This document shows positions 33,043 to 43,359 of a DNA stretch of 64,000 nt, in pieces. The stretch spans positions 1,322,001 to 1,386,000 of the forward strand of contig SMSO01000036.1 in NCBI GenBank assembly GCA_004764695.1, in the 5' to 3' direction. Under the pieces are notes generated by a model that had not been told where the DNA came from, did no database searches, and worked only from the letters and a program-made list of their open reading frames with translations. The stretch is from Schizochytrium sp. TIO01. Taxonomy: Eukaryota > Sar > Bigyra > Thraustochytrida > Thraustochytriidae. The translations under genes and the position numbers were made by a program. How positions within the stretch are numbered: position 1 is the first letter of the stretch; each line of letters starts with the position of its first letter.

Positions 33043-34277
33043 AAAAATAATGATCTATTAAACTACTCTTGAATTGCACCTTCCATGATGAATAGAGTAC
33101 TTACTACATAGAAGTTTACAATGCGAGTTAGTTGCAAAGTAAGAATAACAGCATAATTCAACACGACTTGTCATGGTTCTCCAGAGCAGCTGGTATGAAA
33201 GAGATCTCTTTTCAAGAAAAAATGTTTGTAAATTCAATAATTAGAATCCAGCTTGTTGTCATGTTGACGACTTTGATTGGGCTATCACGCGCAATGAATA
33301 TCGCCTTTTTGTTTTTTCAATTGTATAAATTCCTTGTTGTTATGAGATGCTGAGAGAGCTCATCCTCCTCTCATTGGAAAGTCGTGTTACAAGCCTCATC
33401 ATCAACGTTTGGGTTCTAGCTCAAGTTAAGAATGTTTGCGTGCTGGGAATGTGCGCCTGGTCAAATAAAAGCTTGAATCAGTCTCCCAAGTTTGTCGGAG
33501 CCTAATTACTTTGGTTGCGCAGTTCTGCATTAGATGATTTCGAATAATAGGTTAAATCCAGACACATTGAACTGATAATACATGTACCCTCTACTATAGT
33601 TGCAACATAATACCGTGGGATCCTCTTGAAAATTGTAGAAGATTCGCTTTACCAAACGAGGGACTATATAGTATCGTTCCACTTAATTAATTAAAAATTA
33701 TATAAATAAATAAATAAATATATTAATAAATAAAACAAAAAATCAATTTGAACGGCACAAGAACGGAACGCCATTTTCAACGGCCTTATATTAACCACAT
33801 ATGTGTACTACTATCTAAGAACTCGAAGCGCTTCTCCATCAACTTCTGCACGAAAGAGGCTCAGTGCCGCATAAAGAATTCTACTACAGGCATCTCAAAG
33901 GATTCGAAAGGTCCAGGCTGTAGTGCGCAGCGTGCAGAGAGCTAGCCTTCGTCCCTTGGAGCCTGAGCTCAACCAACCTTTCGCGTGTCTTGCTCATCAA
34001 GAGTTTGTTGCTTCAAAGTTGGAACCAGCTAGGCTTGTTACGAAGTAGAGATAAAGTTATCAACGGCACTGCAGAATACAAGTGACAAAAGGCAATTAAG
34101 CAAGAAAGCAGGTGCGCCTTGAACTCGATCATCAAAGCTTATTTGCTCCAAAATCTGGTATCAGGGCCGCCACAGTGCGACGGCCAGCAGGGTTGGAGCA
34201 CTTCTCAGGACGTCGCGTGTTGAGTGCGACGAGTATTCGAGTATTCTCAGTAGTTTCTAAGAGATTTTGGAGGGAAA
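33043..34277. other. Spacer upstream of the WD40 gene
   Basis: About 1.2 kb. An (AAAT)n-type A/T tract lies at about 33685-33735. GC content rises from about 33950 toward the WD40 start, as expected for a promoter/5' UTR. I see no separate gene. Confidence 0.6.
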
Positions 34278-35384
34278 ATGTCGGATTCTGGTTTAACCAA
34301 GCGACTTGTCCCGCTCTTCACGGTGAGCGACAACCCAAGCGAGGTCTTTTCGACACGGTTTTCTCCGGATGGCAAGCTTTTGGCAGCAGGATGTGGTGAT
34401 GGCACAGTGAGGGTATACAACGCAAGTACTGGACGGTTGGCGTACGAGCTTCGTAATGGCAAGGGCAGAGAGGCCATGCCTGTGACTGGTATTCGATTTC
34501 GTCCTCTTGGGGCGTCTAAGACTAAAAATGTTCTTCTTGCCGTCAACGCCGATGGCTCCGTGTCTCACTGGCACGTTACTTCGGGAAAGTGTCTGCATAC
34601 CATCAAGCAAGAGAACAACCAGCTCTTCTGTGTTGACTATAGACCAGATGGAGCGGTCTTTGCCACAGCAGGTAAGGACTTCACAGTGAGAGTCTACGAC
34701 GAAGCGACAAAAACTCTGATGACGGAGATGCGCTCGGGTGTAGGCCTTAGCTCTCCCGGCCACTCTAACAGGGTTTTCTCGCTCAAGTTTAACCCAACAG
34801 ATCCCAACACACTCATTTCAGGTGGTTGGGATAACACCGTGCAAATTTGGGATTTGCGTCTCGAGCACGCTGTCAGGTCTATCTATGGTCCTCATATTTG
34901 CGGTGATGCTGTTGATATTTACGACAATACAATCGTAACTGGCTCATGGCGCACAAAGAACCAGCTAGAGCTTTGGGATTATGGCTCGGGCGAGAGAATC
35001 AGTGAAATCCCTTGGAACCAAAGTGTTGTTCACAGCAGTACACCCGCCATGCTTTACTGCGCTCAATTCAGCAAGGGCAGTGCAAACCTCATTGCCGCTG
35101 GAGGAACTGGGTCCAACGAGGCCAAGGTATTCGACCGCACCGCTGGAAATAAGCTTGTGGGTACTGTCGCAGGTCTTTCTCGCGGTGTCTTCACTGTGGA
35201 CTTTGATCCTTTTGGTACTCGTCTTGCTGTTGCAGGTGGCGACACAGCGGTACGCGTGCTTGGAATTGAGACCAAACACAGTGATATTGGCGCTCCGGCT
35301 GGCTATGGCGACCAAGAGCGATCGTCGCACGAGGGTAAAGAGTCTAAGTATGGCGGCTCCGAAGGTAAAGACGCCTACAATTAA
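34278..35384 (+). CDS. WD40-repeat protein, single seven-bladed propeller
   Basis: 368 residues, ATG to TAA. Seven blades are visible at about residues 22-52 (FSPDGKLLAAGCGDGTVRVYN), 68-108, 116-147 (YRPDGAVFATAGKDFTVRVYD), 160-201 (GHSNRVFSLKF...LISGGWDNTVQIWDLR), 208-243 (IVTGSWRTKNQLELWDYGSG), 257-295 and 300-330. Essentially the whole protein is one propeller, with a disordered, Lys/Ser/Gly-rich C-terminal tail. Blade 4 has the full GH...WD signature. Such proteins act as scaffolds in multi-protein complexes, and I cannot name the complex. The gene is in the same orientation as the next two plus-strand genes. The frame is intact and codon use looks strongly coding. Confidence 0.85.
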   Translation: MSDSGLTKRLVPLFTVSDNPSEVFSTRFSPDGKLLAAGCGDGTVRVYNASTGRLAYELRNGKGREAMPVTGIRFRPLGASKTKNVLLAVNADGSVSHWHVTSGKCLHTIKQENNQLFCVDYRPDGAVFATAGKDFTVRVYDEATKTLMTEMRSGVGLSSPGHSNRVFSLKFNPTDPNTLISGGWDNTVQIWDLRLEHAVRSIYGPHICGDAVDIYDNTIVTGSWRTKNQLELWDYGSGERISEIPWNQSVVHSSTPAMLYCAQFSKGSANLIAAGGTGSNEAKVFDRTAGNKLVGTVAGLSRGVFTVDFDPFGTRLAVAGGDTAVRVLGIETKHSDIGAPAGYGDQERSSHEGKESKYGGSEGKDAYN

Positions 35385-35955
35385 AAGAACCATTTATCAT
35401 ATCCAAACTGAGCACTTCTCTCTTTGTGCATCGAAATTTCCTCCTTACAATCCATTTCTCTCACAAGTCTTATGTAAAAGCCCGCCTGATTACCTGCCTG
35501 TAAGCCGTCGTTCTCCTTGTTGCTTTTTACTTGTGGTGCGGCTGCTGAATGTCAGACACATTAAAATATACTTTCTATCTCAAAGCAACAAGCCTAAAAA
35601 GAAAACACACATCAATCTTTTTACGCATTCTTATATCCATGCTTCATGTTTTCTCTCCTCATTCCCATTTCTGCTCTTGGCGAGCAGCACATATTGTTTT
35701 TCCTGGTATCAAAGCACTTGAAGTAGAAAAACCTGCACAACCCAATTATGTACAAGTTGGGTTGTGCAATTTTTTTTCCCTTGCCAATTTTTCCCTTTGT
35801 AGTAAAAACAGAGTAAACTTTGGGGCGAATCAAATCGTCGAAAGCTTGATCTTCAAACCTCCGCCCACGTGTATGCAGTGCATTCTGACCGCAAAGCTCT
35901 AGGGGCTTTGAAGTTCCTCCAAGCGGTCGTTAATAGAATCTGCCCGGATCTCAAA
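35385..35955. other. Spacer with a strong stem-loop
   Basis: About 570 bases between two plus-strand genes. It contains the hairpin plus T-run at 35735-35777. The frame after it stays open from 35869 into the next gene but has no ATG before 35956. Confidence 0.6.
35735..35777 (+). other. 11-bp perfect stem-loop followed by T8
   Basis: GCACAACCCAA (35735-35745) pairs perfectly with TTGGGTTGTGC (35757-35767) around an 11-nt loop. AA and eight T residues (35770-35777) follow. The shape resembles an intrinsic terminator or the 3' end of an RNA polymerase III transcript. It lies 350 bases after the WD40 stop codon and 180 before the next start, so it could shape a 3' or 5' UTR. Confidence 0.6.
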
Positions 35956-36723
35956 ATGAGGCGTGGCAGCAGCGATAAAGCATCTGAGAGGCGTCATGAG
36001 AAACTTCGCGACTCCGATCCCGGGTCCGATGTGGAGGACGACGCTGTCTTGGCTCTTCTGCAGCGCCGTGCTCAGAAGCTCTTAGGCACAAACGGAGTTG
36101 ATCTGGAGGATATGCTTGAGAACGTTGCAGATGGCAAGCTGCGTATTGAAGGAAAGAGCGACCTGGAAACCGCTCAAGAGGTTCTTCGATGCGTTGCAAG
36201 CATTGCTAAGGCCCACAGAGCTCTTCAAAAGCGCACAGAAGAGGAGAATGCGGAGGATAGTGAAGACGAGGGGATGGTCTTTACCATGGCAACTTCATCA
36301 AGCCAAGAGAGCAATGTTGAAGACTCAGCTTCGATCTCGACTTTGAACTCAAAATCAGCTCATCCAGGGTCAAAATCTAAGTCTCTCCCCTCTTCACATG
36401 CCCGGGTTTACCGAAAGCGCAAGCGAAGCCTTGGAGCTTCTATCGGAAATAATAGATCAAGCTTAGCTGTGGAATCAAATAGCATCAATGAGCCTAAGTT
36501 TCTGAAGAGCGGAGCGGAAGATGAGGACGATGATGACACCAGCCTGGCCACTATTGCCAAGAAGGCATCAAGACGCAAGTCGATGTTTGCAAAAAGTTCC
36601 ACTTTGGGCCTTCGCCGGCGTGCAACGATCGATCCGCATGAACTGAACCGACTTCGGGAGCTCTACAATCAGGTAGATAAAGAGCCACTCACCGTGATGT
36701 CTCAGCAGACCCAGGAAGTCTAA
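35956..36723 (+). CDS. Charged, nuclear-looking protein, 255 residues
   Basis: I do not recognise the family. The first ATG is at 35956 (MRRGSSDKASERRHEKLRDSD); the open frame before it lacks a start. Residues ~30-105 form a probable helical region (DAVLALLQRRAQKLL...ETAQEVLRCVASIAKAHRALQKR). The middle is Ser-rich and disordered. Basic clusters YRKRKRSLG (~157-165) and RRKSMF / LRRRATID (~208-226) look like nuclear localisation signals with basophilic kinase sites. An acidic run EDEDDDD separates them. A short helix ELNRLRELYNQVDKEP closes the protein. The organisation suggests a chromatin- or RNA-associated protein, but this is inference only. Confidence 0.7.
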   Translation: MRRGSSDKASERRHEKLRDSDPGSDVEDDAVLALLQRRAQKLLGTNGVDLEDMLENVADGKLRIEGKSDLETAQEVLRCVASIAKAHRALQKRTEEENAEDSEDEGMVFTMATSSSQESNVEDSASISTLNSKSAHPGSKSKSLPSSHARVYRKRKRSLGASIGNNRSSLAVESNSINEPKFLKSGAEDEDDDDTSLATIAKKASRRKSMFAKSSTLGLRRRATIDPHELNRLRELYNQVDKEPLTVMSQQTQEV

Positions 36724-37947
36724 CACGTTCTTCTCCATACTTGTCATTATATCAAAGAGAATTTGTTTCTTCCAGCAGATTCTACTTTGTACTTTTTAAC
36801 TCGACATTGTTTGTTCACCATATTTCTGTTCAAGAATCTCCCACTAGTAAGACTGCACGGAACGTATATGCATCAGCATGGGTTTTGGCTCACTTTTCGT
36901 AGCTCGTGATTCGACATTTATTTCATCTTTCATGTCCCAAAGGTCGCAGTATAGATAAACGCCAAGCGGCAGTACTACGAGAGAGCTATAGGCAATTGAC
37001 TTGCTAACCTTTGTAGACTCTCTCATTAGACACATTTTATTAGAGTCTGTAAATCAATGATATGCACATTTTCTGCTTGTACGAAATTATCATCGTTCGT
37101 TCTTGATCCACGAGATTCACCCCTGAAGTCATCCACCATCTTCAAATTCTCACAACTATAGAAATAAGACACACGAGGCCATTCTTCTCTTTTTCTCACT
37201 CACAAGAGCCTTTTCCTGTGAGCCTTCATGACAGATAACCTAAAACGCCATGCCTTCTAAAGAGCAAGCCATCAATATATCATCGCAGTTGATTCACATA
37301 TATCACACTTCCGGCACCTTTTTCTGTGCAGTCAAACGAACAAAGTTTCGAGCCTGAGTGAACGTGAGGCCAGGTAAAGACCTGCGTCTTTTTAGAAGGT
37401 TTCAACATTGCTTTCCTGATTCCCGTGATGGCTGATTAAGTGTCGCAAGTACCCACAAAGTAGGTACTACTCTCTTATGCTAGCTTCCGCAGTTCTTCTC
37501 AAGGCAACTAAGAAAGTAAGTAAATAGTGCACTTTCCTAGTCAGAGATATATGTTAAAATCTTTTAGCTTGGGTAGAAAGTCAGGACTAGAAAAAAGAAA
37601 AAAGATCCAATCAAGTCCTTCATGTTATGCTCCTAAGAGTCATCCCAGCGCTCTCATGGCTCTATTATCGCTATGTGATATTATTGTTCTATCCATCATA
37701 CCTTGTTTCTGTCCTTGTGTAAGTTGTAAACGCAATAACTTCCCTGGTTTCGATCAAATGAAGAGCTCAATTTTAACTAATTTTGATCTCAGGTTAAAGG
37801 TAGTAGATATGACCATTACTTAAAACAGTATGTATCCCATAGGAGTTCCATTGAGCAGCAGAATAGGTACCTCGCGCTTTGGAGATTCATCATTCCACGA
37901 GACGAGTCTATTCACCAAACCTTTGTGAACTTGCGCAGAAGCTGCAA
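36724..37947. other. Spacer, no gene seen
   Basis: About 1.2 kb. Small frames (36844-37035 on -, 37527-37823 on +) lack motifs. The frame leading into the next gene is open from 37879 but has no ATG before 37948. Confidence 0.6.
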
Positions 37948-38862
37948 ATGTCTTGGAGCGCAGAAAGCTCAGCGTACGTGCCTCCGGGTGGAGGCTACCC
38001 CACACGGCTTTCTTATGGCCGTGAGGGCGGCAGCGGCTCTTCAAGCGGACGCTTTCATGAGGCTGTGCAAGCAGCAAGTGAAGCGGCTTCGACGTTTTCC
38101 ACGCGTTGGGTTGACACGTGCAATTCGATTGGAAAACAAACCAAGATCTCTGTGAGCAACTACACTGATGTTTCGTATGCTTTGACGCTAGAGGTTGGAG
38201 GCGTGGTGTATCAGCGTGAGACTCTTCCCGCGAATGAAGCTCTGGTGTCCCAGGACGGTGCCGGCGCAAGCTTGACAGGCCGCAGAGGATCTGCGAGAGA
38301 TTATTTAGGCTCAAACTTTGCGGTAGTCAAATTTGATTGTGGCTTTGTATTTTATACGATCACAGCGACACCGATTGTGGAGGACGTGAGCTCCAGAATG
38401 CGTGTCAAGGGCACACAGAGACTTCACTTTGTGTATGGAGGGTCGAAGGTGACACTTCGGTCAGACCTTCGTGAGCCGCAGGGATTTAAGCTCTTAAATG
38501 AGAGCTCAGAGATTGGAGGCAACGAAATGTCGGAAGATCTGGAAATTACTCTCGAGGCAACGCGCCAGTCATTACAGCATGTCAAGGACCAGTATATCGA
38601 CCCCGCTGTGCAAAAGGTTCGCACCAGTATTCAAAACTCCATGTCGTCAAGAAACATGAATGGCGGCAATTCAGGTGCGAACAGCTCACACGCTTTTGGT
38701 TCAGAAGCTTATGATGACTATAGCCAAGCGCCTTCATTTCGCGAAACGCAGCAGAAAAAGTCGTCTACCAAATCTTCACCAAAGCAGAACCAACAGCAAG
38801 ACGACGACGAGGATGACTTTGCGCACAACTACTATGCACCTATCTCGTCAGATGATGTGTGA
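37948..38862 (+). CDS. Conserved-looking protein of unknown family, 304 residues
   Basis: The start is at the first ATG in the frame (37948, MSWSAESSAYVPPGGGYPTR). Residues 1-50 are Gly/Ser/Pro-rich and disordered. Residues ~60-185 look like a compact beta-rich domain (KISVSNYTDVSYALTLEVGGVVYQ, FAVVKFDCGFVFYTITATPIV, RLHFVYGGSKVTLRSDL). Residues ~200-235 are helical (SEDLEITLEATRQSLQHVKDQY). The tail is Ser/Gln/Asn-rich and ends in an acidic DDDEDDFAHNYYAPISSDDV segment. There is no membrane helix. The domain could be a C2- or MSP-like beta sandwich, but no signature residues settle it. The frame is intact and coding-like. Confidence 0.7.
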   Translation: MSWSAESSAYVPPGGGYPTRLSYGREGGSGSSSGRFHEAVQAASEAASTFSTRWVDTCNSIGKQTKISVSNYTDVSYALTLEVGGVVYQRETLPANEALVSQDGAGASLTGRRGSARDYLGSNFAVVKFDCGFVFYTITATPIVEDVSSRMRVKGTQRLHFVYGGSKVTLRSDLREPQGFKLLNESSEIGGNEMSEDLEITLEATRQSLQHVKDQYIDPAVQKVRTSIQNSMSSRNMNGGNSGANSSHAFGSEAYDDYSQAPSFRETQQKKSSTKSSPKQNQQQDDDEDDFAHNYYAPISSDDV

Positions 38863-39292
38863 TTTGATTTGAAGGACAAGTCATGAAGTGTGAAGCCTGC
38901 CAAGTAGACATATTAAACGCAAGCTTTCCTATTATGCGCCACAAGGATAGTGTTGTATACGTACCATTCCAGTCGTCTCCTACTCGGATGCAGGGAATGC
39001 CATCTTGTCGTATCAACAAGAAGGGACAGCTGATATACTAATAACCATTTTTTTCTGATTCAGTTTATTGATCTAAACAAAGCTCTGCTGTTCTTACATA
39101 TACAGAGGAAAAGTATTTTTTTGTATCTCATGACGCAGAACCCAACAATCAGGATGAGAAGCAAAGCGGTAAGGGGTGCAGGTTGCTTTTCCGTTAAACG
39201 TGTAAATGTAGAGAGTTCAACATTGAAGATATGGTATGTATGTGGTTTATATCAACTTTTATATAATGCTAAGAATAAAAATGCAAACTCTA
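38863..39292. other. Short spacer between convergent genes
   Basis: About 430 bases with nothing recognisable. It serves as 3' flank for both the plus-strand 304-residue gene and the minus-strand phosphoesterase. Confidence 0.65.
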
Positions 39293-40861
39293 TTAAGTAG
39301 AGTAGGAGGAGGGAGAGGAGGAAGAAGTGACTTCATAGTCAAGCTCACTACTAAATGTACCAGGTCCTCGACTGTGACAAACAAGCAGGCCTTCTGGAAC
39401 GACTGCCTTAGCATGGCCCCCATTGGCTACGCGGTGGCCAAGCTCCGGGTAATCACTAACATGGAAAGAGTATGGTGTTCCATCCTTAAGAATTCCCCGG
39501 ATATATGTATCCTCTTCCTCAATCAGAACCTCGTAGATAACCTCACCGCGATTATCCTCAGCATCTGGGTCCGAATACGATGTATCAGCTGTAATGACCG
39601 TGAGGTTTGGGTCTGAGTCACGGCGAATGACCGTAGGGGTCACACCATGCGGTCTATGCCCCGACACCACTCTTCTAATACCACTCTTGGTAAGGAACTC
39701 TGCTACCTTGTCCGAAATTGGCTCTGGGAGGGTGTCATCACTCTCTAGCCAGTCATTATAAACAACTCCGCGGCCTTCCACGCCTCCAGGGCGACTGTAG
39801 TCCATAACAAGATCGCCGTTCTTATTAGGTGCATGGTGTAAGGGGTCTTGACGCCAAATCGCCAGTTGTTCTCTATAGAAAGAGTTAAGCTTGCTAATCC
39901 AATCCCTTGCTTCTGACACCACAAATCCGCCCGTACGGCTCGTTGGAACAAATCCTAGTCCTCTCTCAGGAACTGCCCCATGAACAAATAATGTATCACC
40001 CAAAAGCACCGCCAACTGTGCTGCCTCCAGATATTCAATCATATATCCTCCAGGTCGGACTGAATCGCCAAAAGAGGCTACAACATCATCATCAGATGCC
40101 TCGAAAGGTCTATTGTTTGACATTTCCTTTTGATCACCTTTGCTAAGATCTTCGTAATCAATGTTTTTGAGCTTGTTATTGTCATTCTGACTGCCAACTT
40201 CAGAGTTGCGAGGGTTGTGGGAGCCAGATTTCTTGGCTTCCCCGAGCTCGCTGAGCTCTTGCCTTCGTCGCTCAAATGCATTTGGAGATCCCATGGTGCG
40301 ACTAAGCATGGTTCTAAGGAAGTCTGCAGCATTTTCATGAGTTTCAGGGCGAGTTTCTGAAGCATTGCAACTGTTAATTCGGTCGAAATTTTCCTGCGCA
40401 GAGTCAATTCGAGGCCAGAGCTCGGAGCTGAAGCGAAGCTTGTTAATATCGCGGTTTCCAGCGAGTAGGAATACACGATCTGGGTGGCGGTGCTTGAGAT
40501 CAACGAGGGCTCTCGCAATACGAATGTCTCCAGGTCCATGGTCGCAGACATCACCGCCATAGACAAACTTGCCTTGGTCATCGGCAAAGTCCAGCTCTAG
40601 CCCTGCCGCGCTACGAGAGGTCAGCTTCAGTACGCTGGAAAACTCCACACTGCGCACAAAGAATTCCAAGTTGCCCTCAACATCAGTTAGAAATCCTGTG
40701 CGGACGCTGCCTCCATGAGCTCCATCATGACCGTCATGGCTGCCAGAAGTGCTTGGTGCAGCTGTCGAGTACGGAGAGAGGTTACCTAGGGTTGGTCTAG
40801 GCCGGATCAGGTGTCTCGCAAAAGTCGCTGCACGCGAGCAAAACCCCGACCGCAGGAGCAT
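39293..40861 (-). CDS. Calcineurin-like metallophosphoesterase, probably mitochondrial
   Basis: 522 residues, ATG to TAG. The N-terminus (MLLRSGFCSRAATFARHLIR) is Arg-rich, lacks acidic residues and is amphipathic, typical of a mitochondrial presequence; a linker follows. The metallophosphoesterase motifs appear in order. TDVEGN (59-64) stands for the first D-x-H-G motif, with Glu replacing His. GGDVCDHGPGDIRI (102-115) is the GDxxDRG-like motif. AGNRD (134-138) is the GNHD/E motif. VHGAV (293-297) and SGHRPHGV (400-407) supply the later histidines. A Lys/Asp/Asn-rich insertion spans about 205-260. The family hydrolyses phosphoesters with a dinuclear metal centre. Related protist PPP-like proteins have unknown substrates. 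The first-motif change could alter metal binding. It is transcribed away from the region around 41,000. Confidence 0.85.
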   Translation of the reverse strand: MLLRSGFCSRAATFARHLIRPRPTLGNLSPYSTAAPSTSGSHDGHDGAHGGSVRTGFLTDVEGNLEFFVRSVEFSSVLKLTSRSAAGLELDFADDQGKFVYGGDVCDHGPGDIRIARALVDLKHRHPDRVFLLAGNRDINKLRFSSELWPRIDSAQENFDRINSCNASETRPETHENAADFLRTMLSRTMGSPNAFERRRQELSELGEAKKSGSHNPRNSEVGSQNDNNKLKNIDYEDLSKGDQKEMSNNRPFEASDDDVVASFGDSVRPGGYMIEYLEAAQLAVLLGDTLFVHGAVPERGLGFVPTSRTGGFVVSEARDWISKLNSFYREQLAIWRQDPLHHAPNKNGDLVMDYSRPGGVEGRGVVYNDWLESDDTLPEPISDKVAEFLTKSGIRRVVSGHRPHGVTPTVIRRDSDPNLTVITADTSYSDPDAEDNRGEVIYEVLIEEEDTYIRGILKDGTPYSFHVSDYPELGHRVANGGHAKAVVPEGLLVCHSRGPGTFSSELDYEVTSSSSPSSYST

Positions 40862-42846
40862 TGCGCCAAAGGGGATTTAGGCACTCAACTTGAAGGTTTC
40901 GACCTAACTCCGAAGTGCACCTCTTCGAGGTACCCAGGTACTATATTTCTGGAGAACTTGATACCATGAAATACCGGATTCAATGGTATATAGGCATTCG
41001 AAATTCTGCGATCATCCAGAGAAAGCGCCAAAAGCGCTGCCAGGGCCCAGGCATGGCGTGCATTAACGCAGATTTGCAATCGCAGCATCCATTTCATCTC
41101 GTTACATTTCCTTTATTGATTTCATTCCATGGCACTTTTCTTTTCTTTTCTTTTCTTCTCTTCACTGCTCTTTTCTCTTTGATACTTAGGCTACTAAGTA
41201 AGGCTGGTAGTAGTAGTAGGTTTCGAGTGGTAGTGTAGTTATCTATGATCCTTGAAGCAAGGCACTTTATCAGGTTCATCACATTCCATCTCTTTATGCA
41301 AAGTTGTTTGGGATTCTTCGTTGATACTTTAGTTGTATATCGAAGAGGATGGCGGAAATGCAAATGGCTGGAACCGGAACCAGGGATGTTTAGATTAATA
41401 TATTTCTACAAGTTGCTTATCCCATTATTCCATTCGCGAACCCCAACACCTCGGCTTCCAAAGGATCGAGTTGGCTTTTGGCGACTGTTTGCAGTAGAAG
41501 TTGTATTAAGAGGTATGTTTCTTGAAGTCGTGATTTTCATGTCAAATTGCGCATTACTTTTATTCATATCTCCCTATTAAAAGACATTTGTAGGTATATA
41601 CTTGGGGGTATTCAAGGCTGCTGTGAAAAAGGGAATCGCCCCAAAAACGTGTACGCGTCTTGAACAGTTCTCTTTCTAAAAGCTATCAAGCAGGAAACAA
41701 TATTCGAGAGCCTTAAGTATTGCGTTGCGTCAACATGAGCCAATTTGGAGTTCAAGAGAACGCTATACATTTGTTGGACAAGCATTGTTAAGCCAAAAAC
41801 TAACCTTTATAATACTAGGTATCTGCTTCGTCAGCTAAGTTTGGTACCCCTTTCTCCTTTTCTTCCCGAGCATTGTACTGCTTCTTCACTATTTGAAAAC
41901 AGGAAATCGAACAACCTATGTGCGAGCAGGTTTATTCTTATTCTTCCTGAAAATATCCAGCATTTTCATAGCATATCGCAGTTGCATGACGCGATATCGA
42001 TCATTATAGTCATCATTCCTCTCTAGAGAATTCTAAGTCAAAAACATTACTTTCTAAAACAAAATACAAGTTTCTTTTTGTTTGGACGAATTGACACCTG
42101 GTAAAATCGCATACCATCACCATTCAAGTATCCTAGTTTTGCGTTCGCCAATCAATCTATCGATCCATTTCCATTCGCTGTTTGATCTAGCTACAATTCA
42201 CGCTCCATTGCGATGTTTGTGCGTAGGTACATTCCTTTATATTATATGGACGCTCGGATCAGGTCTAAGAGCGACCCTCGATACTTTAACTCCACCAGCT
42301 CTTACGAACAAGATCTCGTGAACAATTTTGTGTGAATAAAAACTAAACAAATACCATACTTAAAATCACCAACTCGTGCAGACTTGTAGAACAGCTGCAA
42401 CTTGAAACAGGCAATAAGTATCGTACAGTTCAGATTGGCTATGGTCAACATGATCGAACCTGGATTGGAAATTTTTATGATCGACTAGTCTTCATTTTTT
42501 AAATTAAAACTTTTAAAGGAAAAAATAAAACCAAAAATAACTTTGAACTAGCGATTAGTAGTAGGTACATACATTTTTAATCGACCATTAGGTATTACAT
42601 TTAGGCCTACATATGTATTTAGTGATTTTTTAAAAGTATAGGCTACGAATAAATATTCTTTTCAAGCCTTCTTTCCAATTCTTTCTCAAATGCTCAAAAG
42701 CGCGTGCACCCAGGGAGGGAGGGAGAAGTACAGACCCCAAGCAATCAAGAGCCCGAAGCGCTCAGTCAGCGGCATCGCGGCGCCTTACGTCTCTGTTGCC
42801 CTGTTCTAGCCTCTGCCCACGTACTGTTGCTGCAGATCGGTTCAAA
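40862..42846. other. Spacer with weak open frames
   Basis: About 2 kb. It holds the phosphoesterase promoter, a (CTTTT)n-type tract at about 41128-41160 and the weak frame 41245-41580 listed separately. The frames 41745-42026 and 42082-42321 lack motifs. No recognisable RNA gene. Confidence 0.55.
41245..41580 (+). CDS. Hypothetical small hydrophobic protein, 111 residues (weak)
   Basis: An ATG-to-TAA frame with two or three hydrophobic segments (residues ~8-32, ~48-60 and ~84-110, the last ending NCALLLFISPY). A basic stretch YRRGWRKCKWLEPEPG lies between them. It has no family signature. An AT-rich sequence easily yields hydrophobic frames, so it may be chance. Confidence 0.28.
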   Translation: MILEARHFIRFITFHLFMQSCLGFFVDTLVVYRRGWRKCKWLEPEPGMFRLIYFYKLLIPLFHSRTPTPRLPKDRVGFWRLFAVEVVLRGMFLEVVIFMSNCALLLFISPY

Positions 42847-43359
42847 ATGCAGTTTGTACGTCACGATGACGATCTGTCTGCCGATGGCGAATCCAGGACT
42901 GGAAGCGCCAAGGTTCGCACAGACACCAAAGGAGCGTCGCAGGACCAGAAACAGGAGGAAGGGTCTTTGCTGAGTGCACTGGCATCTTGTGTTGGGTGCG
43001 GAGATCGTTTGCGCAAATCTCAGGCGCAGCGAAAGGCTGGATGGCCTTCAACAGGCACAATTGTGGATTCCAGCGACGCTGCAGAGCCCGAGACTGCCTC
43101 ACTTGATCCCACCGCCCTTCCTGATGACAGTTTTGCCGCCAGCATCTCCGCCACTTCACGTATCCCACCTGAGGAGACCCGTGAGAGGCTGGCTAAGGCC
43201 CGCCAGACTCGTGAGTCCCGTGAGCAGCAGGTGAATGATAAGAAGGAGCGTCTCGAACGAGCCAGAGAAGCCCTCGCAGAAAAGGAGCGCCATGTGGAGG
43301 CCCTCCGCAAGCAGGCTTTGCAGCAGCGGGACACTCAGTCTTCTACCGCCGTCATTTAG
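42847..43359 (+). CDS. Small protein with C-terminal coiled coil, 170 residues
   Basis: The first ATG is at 42847 (MQFVRHDDDLSADGE). Residues 1-110 are polar and disordered, with a cysteine pair region ALASCVGCGDRLRK at ~48-61 that could bind metal or be acylated. Residues ~115-165 are a charged single helix or coiled coil (RERLAKARQTRESREQ, KKERLERAREALAEKERH, VEALRKQALQQ). Two flanking non-ATG codons would extend the frame but are not needed. I do not recognise the family. An adaptor or cytoskeletal role is only a guess. Confidence 0.65.
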   Translation: MQFVRHDDDLSADGESRTGSAKVRTDTKGASQDQKQEEGSLLSALASCVGCGDRLRKSQAQRKAGWPSTGTIVDSSDAAEPETASLDPTALPDDSFAASISATSRIPPEETRERLAKARQTRESREQQVNDKKERLERAREALAEKERHVEALRKQALQQRDTQSSTAVI

